Shown here: one piece after another, positions 1 to 11,002 of the stretch
How positions within the stretch are numbered: the first letter of the stretch is position 1
Layout: every line of letters begins with the position of its first letter
Source: Mortierella alpina
Taxonomy: Eukaryota; Mortierellomycota; Mortierellomycetes; Mortierellales; Mortierellaceae
NCBI GenBank assembly: GCA_029449245.1
Contig: JANATF010000016.1
Location: 310,001-374,000, forward strand
Direction: 5' to 3'
Length of the DNA stretch: 64,000 bases
Program-made: the position numbers and the translations under genes
Notes under the pieces: model-generated
Told to the model about the DNA's origin: nothing
Databases searched by the model: none
What the model saw: only the letters and a program-made list of their open reading frames with translations

Positions 1-235
1 AAGGGATCCAACGGCCCACGCTAGCCTCGGAATCCGTTGGATCAGCGGCCCTGCAGCCCGGACGAGGGCCAATCAGACCCTTCCAAACACTGGGAAAGGG
101 AAGGCGCAGGTGGACTTTAGGTTTATGAATTTGTCGACGCTCCGTGTTTTCATGCGAAAATGATATGTAAGGGTTTGTTTGTTTGCGTGCTTTCCCTGGG
201 CGTTCGCCATCCCATTCGCCAATTCTTTTCCCACT
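1..235. other. left-edge sequence without a recognised gene
   Basis: I see no open frame or RNA here that I can support. It lies just 3' of the stop codon of the minus-strand exon that follows, so it may be that gene's 3' untranslated region. Confidence 0.3.
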
Positions 236-556
236 CTATCGTCCCTGAAGAGAGCCTTGACTTGATCCCGGCCATAACAGGCCTAAAAGCGAGATATCGC
301 CATCGAGCTGGGCGTTGTACCTGAAGCCGATTGTGCCCAGCAAATATGTGAGGTGGGTTGCCACCGTGCCAACGTGTGAATTTACATGGCCGAAAGTATA
401 CTGTACATGGTCCGGAACTCTAAAATGACCAAGGCCGGTGATGGGAAAGTTCCTGGGACTCGAGATACGAGGGCCAGGATGTGCGTCAATGATACGAGGC
501 ATGGCAACCTTATATTCGCGAATGGACTCTGGATAACCAAAAGTCTGACCGGGCTG
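236..556 (-). CDS. possible terminal exon of an unidentified minus-strand gene
   Basis: On the minus strand an open frame runs from a plausible acceptor (tcatag, ending near 557) to a stop at 236-238. It encodes about 106 residues starting QPGQTFGYPESIREYK and including HVQYTFGHVNSHVGTVATHL. The composition is not low-complexity, which argues for a real exon. I do not recognise the family. A second minus-strand open stretch at about 809-980 ends at a good donor (AAGG/gtatgt at 808-807) and encodes a hydrophobic segment (TWFVFCASAALVLSV). It does not join to this exon in the same phase, so either an exon between them is missing or one of the two is spurious. Treat this as a low-confidence fragment, not a gene model. 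Confidence 0.3.
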   Translation of the reverse strand, partial: QPGQTFGYPESIREYKVAMPRIIDAHPGPRISSPRNFPITGLGHFRVPDHVQYTFGHVNSHVGTVATHLTYLLGTIGFRYNAQLDGDISLLGLLWPGSSQGSLQGR

Positions 557-1629
557 CTATGATTAACACATCGCTTGAATGACACTTCGTGTCAGGAGTA
601 GTGGTGCCACATCACCATTTCAGCCCTGACCTGGAACTGACCTGTATCTCACGGTCCGGAATTGGCTAGTCAGATGCACAACATATAACCAAAGCAAGTA
701 AACGCAAGACGTGCAGCTGCTCGAATAGGCAGTTCAAAAGCTCACTGGGAAAGTACTTGAGCGATATATAGATAGAGTACATGAGGACTAGAGAACTAGA
801 CTACATACCCTTCTCCAGCCTCAGCAGCCTCGGAATCATTTTCACGCGCCACTGCGGTGTCTCTTTTTGATGCAGAAGGATTCACGCTAAGCACAAGGGC
901 TGCACTCGCGCAGAAGACAAACCACGTAAAAGTAGCCCATTTGCCTCCGAGTGCTCCACAATATTCAATCACCTCTGTAGACGACTTTACTTGTCACTCT
1001 GCGCCGCCTCCCCTCAGGACCTATTTGTGTATCGTTCTTTTCCCTTGCATAAGGCGTTGTTGCTCACAACCCTTTATCCGTCATTCATGTGGCTTTTGTA
1101 CTCCGACCTCAAGTGATCACCCGCGGCATGCTACCCTCGAACATCTCATTCACCTGAATAGCATTTTGCACACGAGAACATTGGACAACCAGGGTGCATC
1201 CCGGTTGGTCGGCTTTGTTTTGATAACAATGTGACATGTCGCGACCCTTGCAGCAAAAACGACATCGTTCGATTTTGCTCGCGGGCTCTCGTCTCCAATT
1301 GAATAATTGACAGACAAAGATGAGCCGTTCGCGACGGCACCTGTTGGACAGGTTCATACATTCGAGAGGGTATCGGTGACTAATTTGGAATATCGTATGC
1401 TGCTGCACATGTGTGCATGAATGCATGCGGCTTTTGATTCATGATCTGCCCGACCAGTGTCAGATCCATGAGCCTCCACGATTTATGTTGCGACACTGGA
1501 GCTGGAAATGAGATGATCCTGCTGAAAATGCTCATAAGTATATGGATACATGGAGGGTGCTATGTCACGCTTGGACGGCGCTCGTGCCTATCCAATGGAG
1601 AAGACGTGGATGAGCGACTTAGTTAGGTC

Positions 1630-1691
<62 letters not shown>

Positions 1692-1759
1692 TATATATAT
1701 TGACATACCCTGCCATGAATGGCTTTGGCACCAGCATCTTGGTCAACAGAATCTTGATC
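557..1759. other. gap with possible upstream exon and a GA microsatellite
   Basis: No gene can be assigned with confidence. The open stretch at about 809-980 (minus) may belong to the unidentified gene to the left. A Cys-rich minus-strand frame at 1109-1426 was considered and not accepted. The right end, next to the CENP-I stop codon, holds an uninterrupted GA tract. Confidence 0.4.
1633..1686. repeat. (GA)n microsatellite
   Basis: About 27 GA dinucleotides in a row, then gcgag and a short TA run. It lies about 75 bp beyond the CENP-I stop codon, in the presumed 3' flank. Frames that read through it as Glu-Arg or Leu-Ser runs are artefacts. Confidence 0.9.
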
Positions 1760-4700
1760 CTATAGCTGCCGCATCTCCCGCTCTTGCATTTCACGTTGTC
1801 TCTCTTGACTTTGGAGCTTTCGTTGCAATAGATTGGTGATGCAGTCGAAAAGAAACTGAGAGATGCCCTCAAAGCCCTTGGCCTCTAGATGGTCCAGGTA
1901 CTGTATTCGGTAATCGTCAAAGGTCATATTCAGACCGCCTTTTGAGACCATATCCTTGAGTGCGGGCGTAGAAGCCGGTGCCTTCAAACGCTTTTCTACT
2001 GGTATCCCACTCCTCTCTTCAAGACTCTGTGTGCGATTTCATGACAGTGGGGAGAAGCATTGAATGCGTTAGAGTGATGTAAATTGTGCTGTAGGTGTGT
2101 AGAGTGCACTGAGTGTGCAGAGCGTGCAGAGTGTGCAGAGCGTGCCGCAGCTGACAACTCTGCTCATGAAACAAGTAGATCTTACCCGAAGAAAACGAGC
2201 AGAGTAGCCAGAGAGTGCGAGAGAGTGTGTGATGGAGAGCATGTTGTTCATACTCAGTCCACCATCCACACACACCTGTCTTGTGTGCCCAATGGCTTGT
2301 CTAAACATACAGTTCAAAAGCGTCAGTGAAGTCTCCCGGCCGCCGTAGCTGATGAAAATTCTAGACACACGAGCCCCAAAGCAATGACACTGACAAAAAG
2401 TAGGCAATGTCACCTCACTTACTGATCCATGAGAAAACCTCTGGCATTTTTGTCTGACTTGTTGAAGGCTCGACTGCGCCAAAGAAAGTTGCAGATATCC
2501 ATCACAAAGCTGTTGAACAGAACCACGTACTCGCGGCTGTATCCGGGTATTTCTTGAGGCGCTGGAATGGCCGCCTGCTTTTCAGGGTTGTCTTCATCAC
2601 CCACAGCACCCTCCCTGTGAGATAGCTGTGATTGCACCAACAACTCGTACTGCAACTGCTGATCCTGCTCGAATGCCTCAAACGCCTGCTTGAACTGATA
2701 AATAATCCCGCATATCCTTGAGACTGACATGCCAGAACTTGAGAGAAAGCATCGATAGACAATTGTTGCATCTGGGATCACCACTGCCAGGGGTAGGCGA
2801 TACGTCCCTGTCAGGGTTGATATCAAGTCGAAGAATGAAAGAACTCCGTGTTGCACTGCAAGATGATCCCCCTCCATCTCCAAGGCAACGCTTGAAATGT
2901 TGTCCACATGGCTTATGAATGCGCGGATAGTCTGCATGTAGTCCACATTGGGTGCTAGTTTTGTGAACAACCGCCGTCTGCAAGAAAAAAAAAGCAACGA
3001 GAATGGGTCGCATAGATGAGTTGGCTGCCTACCAAGCAGCCGCAGTATGACTCAAGCAAGAAATACGTACAATCCTTCCAGTCCTTGCCGAGGCAGCCGA
3101 GGGTCCTTGCCGAGCTCAAGATAGTCTCTCCACTTGAACTGTGCCCAGCGCTGAAGGAGCCTTGAATAACAAAGAATGAGCTCCCCCTATATGTATACGA
3201 GAGTAAGTCCCATGGTTCGCATTGGTTTTGGAGTTGTAGTTCCAGGTACACAGCCATTACCTTCCAGATGGGTCCCATAATGTAATATAGCCCATACAAG
3301 GGCTTTAGGAAATGTACATAGAGTTCTAGAGTATGAGCGGTAAAGGTGAATGTGAGCAACCTTGCTGATTTGACGACCACCATGGAGCAAGAAGGCACCT
3401 GCATACCTTCGTAAGCACGCGGCCTCAAGTATGTTAGAAGCGTAAAAATCTCCTTCTGGTAATCGACGCCGTTCCACACTCTCAGGTATGGCATCAAGAA
3501 GTATTCCATCACAGGCAACAGGTCCTAGTGGGTCATAATGTGAAGAGTCAGCAACTGATGCATGAGCTCCTTTCGAGCAAACGATACAAGGGACATAGGT
3601 AGCTTCAGTCAAGACCAATGTCGGCTACCTTGATCATCATGGTAACATTAACAACTTTTGACAAGATGGCGGCGAATTTGGCCTGCGTCGTTTCGGTTTT
3701 CTCCCTCCAATACCACAGATCCATGAGCTCCTGTCCTAGCCAGTAGCTGATGCGCTCAACAATTGAGTGTGAAGGCTGTAGACAGAGGACATGTTGCAGC
3801 AGTCGACTTGACAGTACAGATGATAGCTGATCCGGCAGGGCGAGTGTATCGATATGTTCCACAAGTGAATCCAGAGAAGCGATTTGCGATAGTGGCAATG
3901 CTTTATCCTAAGAAAATTGGATCGGCGTTAGACAGATCCTGACACGGAATCTCGCATCTCTCACATGCAATTCAAGACTCACGCTTTCGCCTTTTCGGTA
4001 TATTGAGAGTGCATCTGGAATAGAAGCGTGTGCGAGCTTTTGTCGCTTTGCCTAGTGTGCCGCGATGTGCATTCATCGTTAGTGGTTGTTTGTCATATAT
4101 GACTCTAGTCCTGAATCACATTGCCTTCACACCTACCCCACTGCGCACGATTGGGTCTTTGGATCCATTGAGTAGTAGGCCATGGGGCTCTGCATGAGCG
4201 AGGTGACTCCACCGGTCCTGCAGAGCACCGATAGCGGCTGCTGTGGTTTGGTCTGGGCACTTGAAGATCGTCTGATTCGAGAGTGGCAGTGGTATCAATA
4301 TGAGATCCGGAAAGTAACCCTTGTAAACATGAAGTAGTCCTGCCAATGTGGGTTCCTTGCCGACTTGGGTAAGTAAATCTAGGCTATATATCCAAAAGAT
4401 CCGACTTGTCAGCGACGTTGTATATCCGCGGTGAGATCCCAAATATATAACGAGCACGATACACCTACGCACAGTTTTCTGATCCTGAATGTTTTTACGT
4501 CTTCTCTCCTTGTCAGATAGTATAAAAGGTGACATAGCGGCGCCCTACGCAAACGTACAAATCCTGGTGAGCTTTTTGTTGTTTTTTAACCATCGCGCGA
4601 GGTTTGGTCTGAAGTCTTACCGCAAGGTCTCGTAGGTCAAGTAGTGGAATGCGACACCATAAAGTTGCTGCAGTTTTGTCCGACTGTCAAAGATGTCGTA

Positions 4701-5453
4701 AACGAGAATGATCCATCGGAGTGCAGCGGCCTATGAAAGTGAGGGCAACGTTAGACCAATCCTACTCTGTTGGTATACTGTGCCAATACGCCTTTGGGAT
4801 TTGTGCCTCACCTGAATCGGAAGGCTCAGTTGTCGACCTAAGCTTCCAAGAACTTTGACAGCACAAACTTCCGGCACATGCTGACGAGGCAATAGGAGCT
4901 TGACCAGTTTCCTGTTTGTGGTGTCGTCTAGAAGAGCCCATGCGGGCTGGTCAGTGTATGCCAACTAGCGCCCTGTCTTGCTCCATGATGTTAATGTTCC
5001 CACTAACCTAGCTTTCCTGATAAGACGACATCCAGCGCCTGTATTACTTGGTCAGGCGATAGTCCAAAGTGGTTTACAAGTGGGGTCAGAGATGAAAGTG
5101 CGCGAATCACGGTCGGCTTTCCGCCTTTCACACCAGCGTCTATGAAGAATGAATGAGGCATAGCTTAGATTTCGAAGTTCCATTCATGTCACATCGCCAT
5201 GCAGGCTAAATGCGCGTGTAGTACGTCTTACTTTGCTCGAGTCTTTCCAGAAAGTCCTGTATACTCTGGTCGGCTTCCTCCAAGGGGAGGCTGCCAACTG
5301 CTACTCCGAGGTCTTCTTCTGCCACAGGCGCACTGTCTACTGAGCATGCAGAGAATGTGTGTGAGTGTGTGCGGTGAGTGCGCTATGGTTGGGTCATGTC
5401 GATGCAGCAGCAGTAGTCCAGTGCTGCGTGGCATGCCCACCTCGGTCGCCCAT
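1760..5453 (-). CDS. CENP-I / Mis6 inner-kinetochore protein
   Basis: CENP-I (Mis6 in fission yeast, Ctf3 in budding yeast) is a HEAT-like subunit of the constitutive centromere-associated network and helps build kinetochores on centromeric chromatin. My model has 15 exons: complement(1760-2026, 2186-2360, 2423-2977, 3071-3186, 3261-3325, 3407-3524, 3629-3907, 3983-4051, 4137-4383, 4473-4544, 4621-4730, 4812-4927, 5008-5139, 5232-5339, 5441-5453). It stays in frame for 813 residues, close to animal CENP-I (about 750). Family hallmarks include the conserved middle segment MPYLRVWNGVDYQKEIF followed by LLTYLRPRAYE, then ELYVHFLKPL and LILCYSRLLQRWAQF. An earlier LDLLTQVGKEPTLAGLLHVY block and the C-terminal FDDYRIQYLDHLEAKGFEGI also fit. 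The 13-nt first exon (MGDR) is the least certain part. Only about 290 bp separate this start from the divergent BtuF-like gene. Confidence 0.88.
2095..2150. repeat. short GTGCAGAG tandem repeat inside a CENP-I intron
   Basis: Imperfect copies of agtgtgcagagcgtgcagag lie inside the last intron (2027-2185) of the CENP-I gene. They give rise to Cys-rich and Leu-rich spurious frames on both strands. Confidence 0.75.
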
Positions 5454-5746
5454 GATCGCATGTATCTATGGTTGCAGAGCTAAGGGTGGGTGCGAGTCGG
5501 TCCGTCCTGTTCCTTCGCGTGGGTGTCGTGTGTGTGTGTGTGGAAGAAAAAGACAGGAGACGCGCTTTTCCTGTGGCCTCAAAAAAAAGCCAGTTTGTGT
5601 GGCTGAGAGTCGCCTCTGTTCTGACCCGCTGCTGCCGGTCTCGGTCGAGTCTGTTTCCTGGACAGGGCGTAACACATTTCCCCACACTCCCGCATCCGCT
5701 CCATCTTCACCCTCACCCCCCTCATCGCCCTTTCAACCAACCCCCT
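5454..5746. promoter_or_regulatory. shared divergent promoter of CENP-I and the BtuF-like gene
   Basis: The 293 bp between the two start codons must hold both 5' flanks. It contains a GTGTGTGTGTGT stretch (about 5530-5541) and pyrimidine-rich sequence (cctcacccccctcatcgccc) just before the plus-strand start. No clear TATA box was seen on either strand. Confidence 0.5.
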
Positions 5747-7087
5747 ATGGAGCGCATCATCAGTCTCCTGCCCTCGGCTGCCGAAATCGTAAGCTCCTCC
5801 GGCTCGTACCTCGTGCCTCCTATCCCACAGCGGAACAGCCCCTAGATATCGGTGCTCGTTCCAGTCAGTTCCCGCAACGCCGTGTAACACCACCTGCTCC
5901 GATTCTAATGCGCCCTGGTGTAGATTTGTCTGGTCGGAGGACAGCCCGAGATGGTGGCGAGGAGTCATGAAGGTAAGTCATAGGCACCGTGATTTGACAG
6001 TTCGGCATATCAGAGCCTTGATGCAGGTGGCTCCTAACACCCGACGCCCTCGCTGTCACAGACGACTTTCCTGCCACCATTCAGCATCTCCCCATACTGA
6101 CAGAGGCCAAGACCAAGTTCACTACCTCGGCCGATGTCGACCGCCAGGTCACCGAGGCCCTTTCCCAAGGGACTAGTCTCTACGAACTGGACGTAGAACA
6201 GCTTCATGCCCTGAAACCCACAGTCATTGTCACACAGGTAAGCGACGCGTGGCCGGACGGTGGTAGGCTGTTTATCAGCGGTATATTTAGAAAATATAGT
6301 AATGTACTTCTGCCGCTCCTTGACCTAGGACCTCTGCAATGTCTGTTCAATTGACCTGGTCAGCGTGCAGCGTGTCGCCAGCAAGATGGATCCCCGACCA
6401 GAGATTGTGACCCTGAACCCGACTTCCCTGGCCGAGGTCATGGAAAGCATTACAACCGTCGGCAATGCCATTGGTCATGCTGAGGGCGCTGCCAAGATCA
6501 GGGCGCAACTGGAAGGCAGGATCCAGAAGTGTAAAGATATTGCGGCGGAAGCAATGGCCAGTCAACCTGACTATAAACCCAAGAAGGTCATGTTCTTTGA
6601 GTGGACTGACCCCATATATCCTGCAGGACACTGGACCCCAGAGATGATCGAGATAGCTGGAGGAGTCCATCCCATCAATAGCCCGGGTATCCCGTCGTAA
6701 GTTCAACAGGCTATCGTTGTGGAAAAGTCTAGAGAAAACTTTGGTTTCCCTAGGAGTGGCTTACTAACGACTATTACCATGTCTTTGCTTGCCACCAGCG
6801 TCCGCGTCTCTATCGAGTCTGTCGCGGCTGTAGAACCCGATGTCATTATTATTTGTCCTTGCGGACTAGATATGGCGGCGACTCGCAACGAGTATAATTT
6901 AATGATGGAGAAGGAGTGGTTCCGCGATCTTGCCAATAAGGCGACGACTATTGCTCTTGTGGATGGTAACCAGATGTTTAACCGTAGTGGCCCACGCCTT
7001 GTAGAGTGCACAGAGTGGCTCGTAATGCTGTTGCATGACCGCCCAGACTTTGAGCCCATTGGATTCCCCTGGGAGAGGATCAAATAA
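5747..7087 (+). CDS. BtuF-like cobalamin/siderophore-type solute-binding protein
   Basis: Five exons (5747-5788, 5924-5972, 6062-6237, 6329-6696, 6799-7087) join in frame to 307 residues. The product matches the helical-backbone periplasmic-binding fold of bacterial BtuF and Fe-siderophore binding proteins. It opens with MERIISLLPSAAEI, then VARSHEDDFP (family consensus SHECDYP), VTQDLCNVCSIDL (consensus TQDLCxVC), FFEWTDPIYPAGHWTPEMI, EIAGGV and PDVIIICPCGLD. The fold begins at the first residue, so there is no signal peptide or lipobox and the protein is predicted to be cytosolic. No ABC permease or ATPase partner lies beside it. In bacteria such proteins deliver B12 or iron chelates to an importer. 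A cytosolic fungal version could bind a corrinoid or another tetrapyrrole, but that is inference. Presence of introns shows it is a resident eukaryotic gene, not contamination. Confidence 0.87.
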
Positions 7088-7736
7088 AGGAAGAGATTCT
7101 GCCCTGAGGGATAGGCTCATGTGTGTACAAATGTGATTCACACCCAGATTGTACCTTTGCAGTTTCAAGCACATTCCCGTTGCCAAGATGTTCTACCGCC
7201 AGATCCATCTCGCTGGTGCCAGCTTCAGTGACGCGTCCCTTGCTCAGGACTCAGTGAATATCACAGGTATCGATACGATCATGGCTATCGTTATTGATAT
7301 AAGGCCTATTAAGCGACATTGCGGTTCTGTTTCCTAAGACTCAACTCTCGTGTTTTGACTATAGTGATATGGTATGGCTGAACAAAGCACACGCCTCCTG
7401 AGGACGCTCATCTGTTGGCTTAAAATATGTGTTTGTCACACAAATAGAAAGTAGTGTGAGTCGTGTATGAACAGAGGACGCTCATTCGTCATACGATTTC
7501 ATAAGGCACGTTAGTTCACCCACACTCTTCTCCCCTCCTCTCTCCCTCTCGCTTTGTCTCAATGTGGGCACTTTCAATCCTTATCATGGCTTGCTAGAAA
7601 GGGTAGGCGACATCTGAGCCAAGACAGCACCCATGTTTTTTTTTTGGTCAGAGAGAGACTTTTGGGTTTGAAACACAAGGAATGGATGGCTGTACAGTGC
7701 ATGCATGCATAGGGCTGAAGCCCCTCGCCCCGCGCA

Positions 7737-7875
7737 AGAGAAAGAGAAAGAGAAAGAGAAAGAGAAAGAGAAAGAGGATGAGGAGGAGGAGGAGGAGGAG
7801 GATGAAGATGAGGATGAGGATGAAGCTGAGGATGAGGATGAGGATGAGGATGAAGCTGAGGATGAGGATGAGGAT
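7737..7875. repeat. AGAGAA and GAGGAT hexamer tandem repeats
   Basis: A run of GAAAGA units (about 7737-7775) passes into GAGGAG and GATGAG units, with two copies of a longer gatgaagctgaggatgaggatgag period. In one frame it reads as a Lys-Glu/Asp-Glu run, but no flanking coding sequence supports a gene. Confidence 0.85.
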
Positions 7876-8139
7876 GTCGAAGGCTATCGTGATGGCTGGT
7901 GCGTTTGACTCGCTGTCCCGTGCTGTGGCCTACTTACTGCTCTCCCTTTGCTATTTGCCGTTAGTTCTCTGCGTCTTCTGTGTTGTCTCCTTTGCCTCCT
8001 TTGTCCCCTTCCTCTCTCTCTCTTCCTTCCTCTTCCTTCCTCTTCCTTCCTCTTTCTTTGCCTTCCTTCGCTTTGCCTCCCTTCTTGGTCTTCATTGTAC
8101 CCGTCGTCCTCGAAGACTATACCTTAGATACCCCCCCCC

Positions 8140-8159
8140 TTCCTCCTCCTCCTCCTCCT

Positions 8160-8201
<42 letters not shown>

Positions 8202-8205
8202 CCTC
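8140..8205. repeat. TCC / TGCTCC pyrimidine-rich tandem repeat
   Basis: About seven CTC triplets are followed by about seven TGCTCC hexamers, 50-110 bp upstream of the Cdc1-like start codon. On the transcribed strand this makes a polypyrimidine 5' flank. Confidence 0.85.
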
Positions 8206-8251
8206 CTCTGCCCACTGTCCGCTCTCCCCACCCCCGTCCTTCTCCTAATCC

Positions 8252-11002
8252 ATGGCGGCATACAACAGAGCTCCGTCTGACTTGGAGGACCAGCAGCGCT
8301 CCCTTCATGACCCATACCACACAGCCTCAACAGCGTCGCCGCTGTCATTCTTTCACCAACCCACGCTGCACCTCCCCGACTTCACCAGCGCCATCCGCGC
8401 GCGTGCCTCCTCCATCGTCTCGGCCATCTCCAGCTCATCCTCACATCGAAACGACCGCCGAGCGAGTCACTCGCCGCTGCTTTCAGTGCGCACAGTATCC
8501 ATATCCTCGGGCTCCTCTTCATCACCCACTTCTCCCCACTACCCAGATAAGCCTGCTCTTGCAAGGACCAAACGCCTTGGTAGCGCAAGCTCCGGTGGCA
8601 GCACTGGCAGTAGCAGGAGTCAGCGTTCGCTCAGTTACTACTCCACACATGTGCGGATACTTCGGATAGCCTGGTGCTTGGCCCTGTCGATGGGTGAAGT
8701 TGGATCGTACTGGGTCATGATACACCGCTGCAGCTGGCCAGAAAATGAATCGTGGGTAAGCTTCAGTCAGTGGTTTTCATATGTCGCAGATTGGCGTCTC
8801 TCGATTCTGATGTGCTGTTCAGGATCCTGTTTGTCATGCATGCTTTCTTTCCTGAAGAGCGAGACTTCACCAGTACCAGCACCCTCATACAGTGAGAGTC
8901 GGGGCTAGCCAAGAGTATCGACTTGAGAGGATATCGGTCCAAAAAGTTTGACTGCAGCGCATATACGCATGTACACATGAACAGTACACCTAGACTGGGG
9001 AAGTGAACAAGGGACCCTGTAGTGAACACTTGCGCTATAGCGACACAATACGGAACTGCCACCAGAACATTCTTGACATGCTGCAGCCCACATATTATAC
9101 GCTGCATGAATTTGTATATCTCGTATTCCCCACTAACCCATGCCGTCATTACCGTTTGTTCTCCATTTCGCCTGGGCTGTGCATTAGGACGCAAGTGAAG
9201 GCCGGCTCAAGGATCGGTACAGGATCGCCATTATTGCAGATCCACAACTCACAGACTGGTACTCGTATAAGCAGACTGGCCTCCTACTGAAGCTCGTCGA
9301 AACCTACACGGATCTCTACATGAAACGAAGTTTCCGCCGTCTGCACTCGGCCGTTCAACCGGACGCAGTCTTGTTTTTGGGCGACCTGAACGATGGAGGA
9401 AGAGACTCGTCAGACGACGTATTTGTCAAGAACAGCAATCGTTTCCTTGAGCACGTCTTTCAGACAAAGGCAACTGCATGGAATCAGCAACCTGTTGTGA
9501 TGGATACCGTTGCTGGAGAGGACTTGGATCAGCATGAGTATGATAGCAGAGTGGGTCCACACTATCGTCAGCAGATCAACATTCCCCAGGACGCGACCGA
9601 GAGAGAGGCGATTCGACAGTCGGGGAGGAGTTTGCGATTGTATATGGCGGGCAACCACGACATTGGCTTTGGAGACAACATCATCCGGCCGTCCGTGCAA
9701 AGGTTCAAGGATGCGTTTGGATCTATCAACTATGAGGTCAAGGTCGGCAATCATTCCTTGGTCGTTCTAGACACTCTGGCTCTCAGCTCCGATGTTCAGG
9801 ACATTCGTGACGAATCGCAGCAGTTCTTGACGCAGATTGAACAAGGTACTGTACGATTGCAGACTAAAGCAAGGCAATAATGCCTCTGGGTGTCATCGTA
9901 ATTAGACCGGAACAACCTCCTCCATTTCATTCTTACAAATGCACGGGACTCTAGACCACTTTGTAGGCAGCAAGCGAAAAAGAGGGTTCAATTTCCTAAT
10001 TACTCCTGCACCCTTACGGCTTATCAAACTAACCACCTCGATTTTGCCGTCTGACTCTGAATTTTCTGGACACATGTAGATTCGCAAATGTTTCCGAGAA
10101 TCTTATTTACCCACGTCCCCCTCTTTCGACTTGACACCACCCCGTGCGGCAAGGCGCGCGAGACGAAGCAATTGATTATCAACCGCGGGGGCTATCAATA
10201 CTGGAACATGGTCAACGCTACGCTGTCGCGTGATATTTTGCGAGGGATTCGACCGGACGTGGTTTTCAGTGGTGACGATCATGACTGGTGCGAGATTGCA
10301 CATTCGTTGGATGGAGGCCTTATTCCTGAGGTAACCCTGCCAACTTTCAGCTTTGCTCAAGGAATTCAGCAGCCAGGATTCGTTATGCTTTCACTTCATA
10401 ATCCAGAGCTGAAGACGAGGAACGAGATGCCTATGATGCCCATGGCACCTTCGACTGTAAGAATGGCGGATGTAGCTGGAGACGACTCCAACAGTCTTGC
10501 ACACTCGTCCACGAATGCTACCTTTGCATACAATGAGTGCATGCTTCCCAACCAAATGTTGATATACCTCTGCTATGGGATCTTTCTTGCTCTTTCCATT
10601 GGCTGGATCCTGATCCAACGGTACAGGTGGATGGCAACCTGGGGACGACGGCATCTTGTTGATCAACGATCTGTCCTGGTTCAATGGCGAGACACGGGTT
10701 CACATGCATCAACAACAGCTACTTCGTTGTACACGACTCCCATGTCTCAGGAACAGCAGAACCAGCCGCAAATGGAGGAAGGATGCTACAGTGACTCGGT
10801 AGACCCGCTGATGGAAGCACCAGGCCCCTCACAGCAGAACCCCAGCATTTTCGAGAACACAATGAGCAAGAGACGGCAAAGGAGATGGTTTTGGGCTGTG
10901 AGATCGGGACTGTATTGGAGAATGGCTGGCTGGGACCTTTGGAATATCGCTCGCTGTGCAATTCCGCTTTACCTCCTGTTTTTTATCGTTAGCATCATCT
11001 AG
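8252..11002 (+). CDS. Cdc1/Ted1/PGAP5-family ER metallophosphoesterase
   Basis: Predicted Mn-dependent phosphoesterase that removes an ethanolamine-phosphate side group from the GPI anchor during ER export (role known for mammalian PGAP5 and yeast Ted1/Cdc1). Three exons (8252-8755, 9188-9845, 10080-11002) give 694 residues. A Ser-rich cytosolic N-terminus of about 130 residues precedes a membrane segment around ILRIAWCLALSMGEV. The lumenal catalytic domain follows, with the metal motifs IIADPQLTDW, FLGDLNDGGR, MAGNHDIG, FTHVPLFR and FSGDDHDWCE. A second membrane segment (LIYLCYGIFLALSIGWILI) and a hydrophobic C-terminus (IPLYLLFFIVSII) complete a Cdc1-like topology. There is no obvious KKxx retrieval signal. 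Intron 1 (432 nt) is long for this window. The first ATG with matching topology was taken as start. Confidence 0.9.

Larger units (their letters stand above)
7088..8251. other. intergenic region with simple repeats upstream of the Cdc1-like gene
   Basis: No supported gene. The left part is ordinary AT-balanced sequence. The right part carries a purine-rich hexamer block (7737-7875) and a pyrimidine-rich CTC/CTGCTC block (about 8140-8205) just before the next start codon. The latter may lie in the 5' untranslated region. Confidence 0.6.

Noticed and set aside
1109-1426. Cys-rich minus-strand frame with CRFCCKGRDMSHC
   Set aside because: Zinc-knuckle-like spacing does not match a known motif, and nothing links it to flanking exons. 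Probably chance.
7705-7908. plus-strand frame of alternating Glu/Lys and Asp/Glu
   Set aside because: It is made by the GAAAGA and GAGGAT hexamer repeats; there is no normal sequence around it and no splice context.
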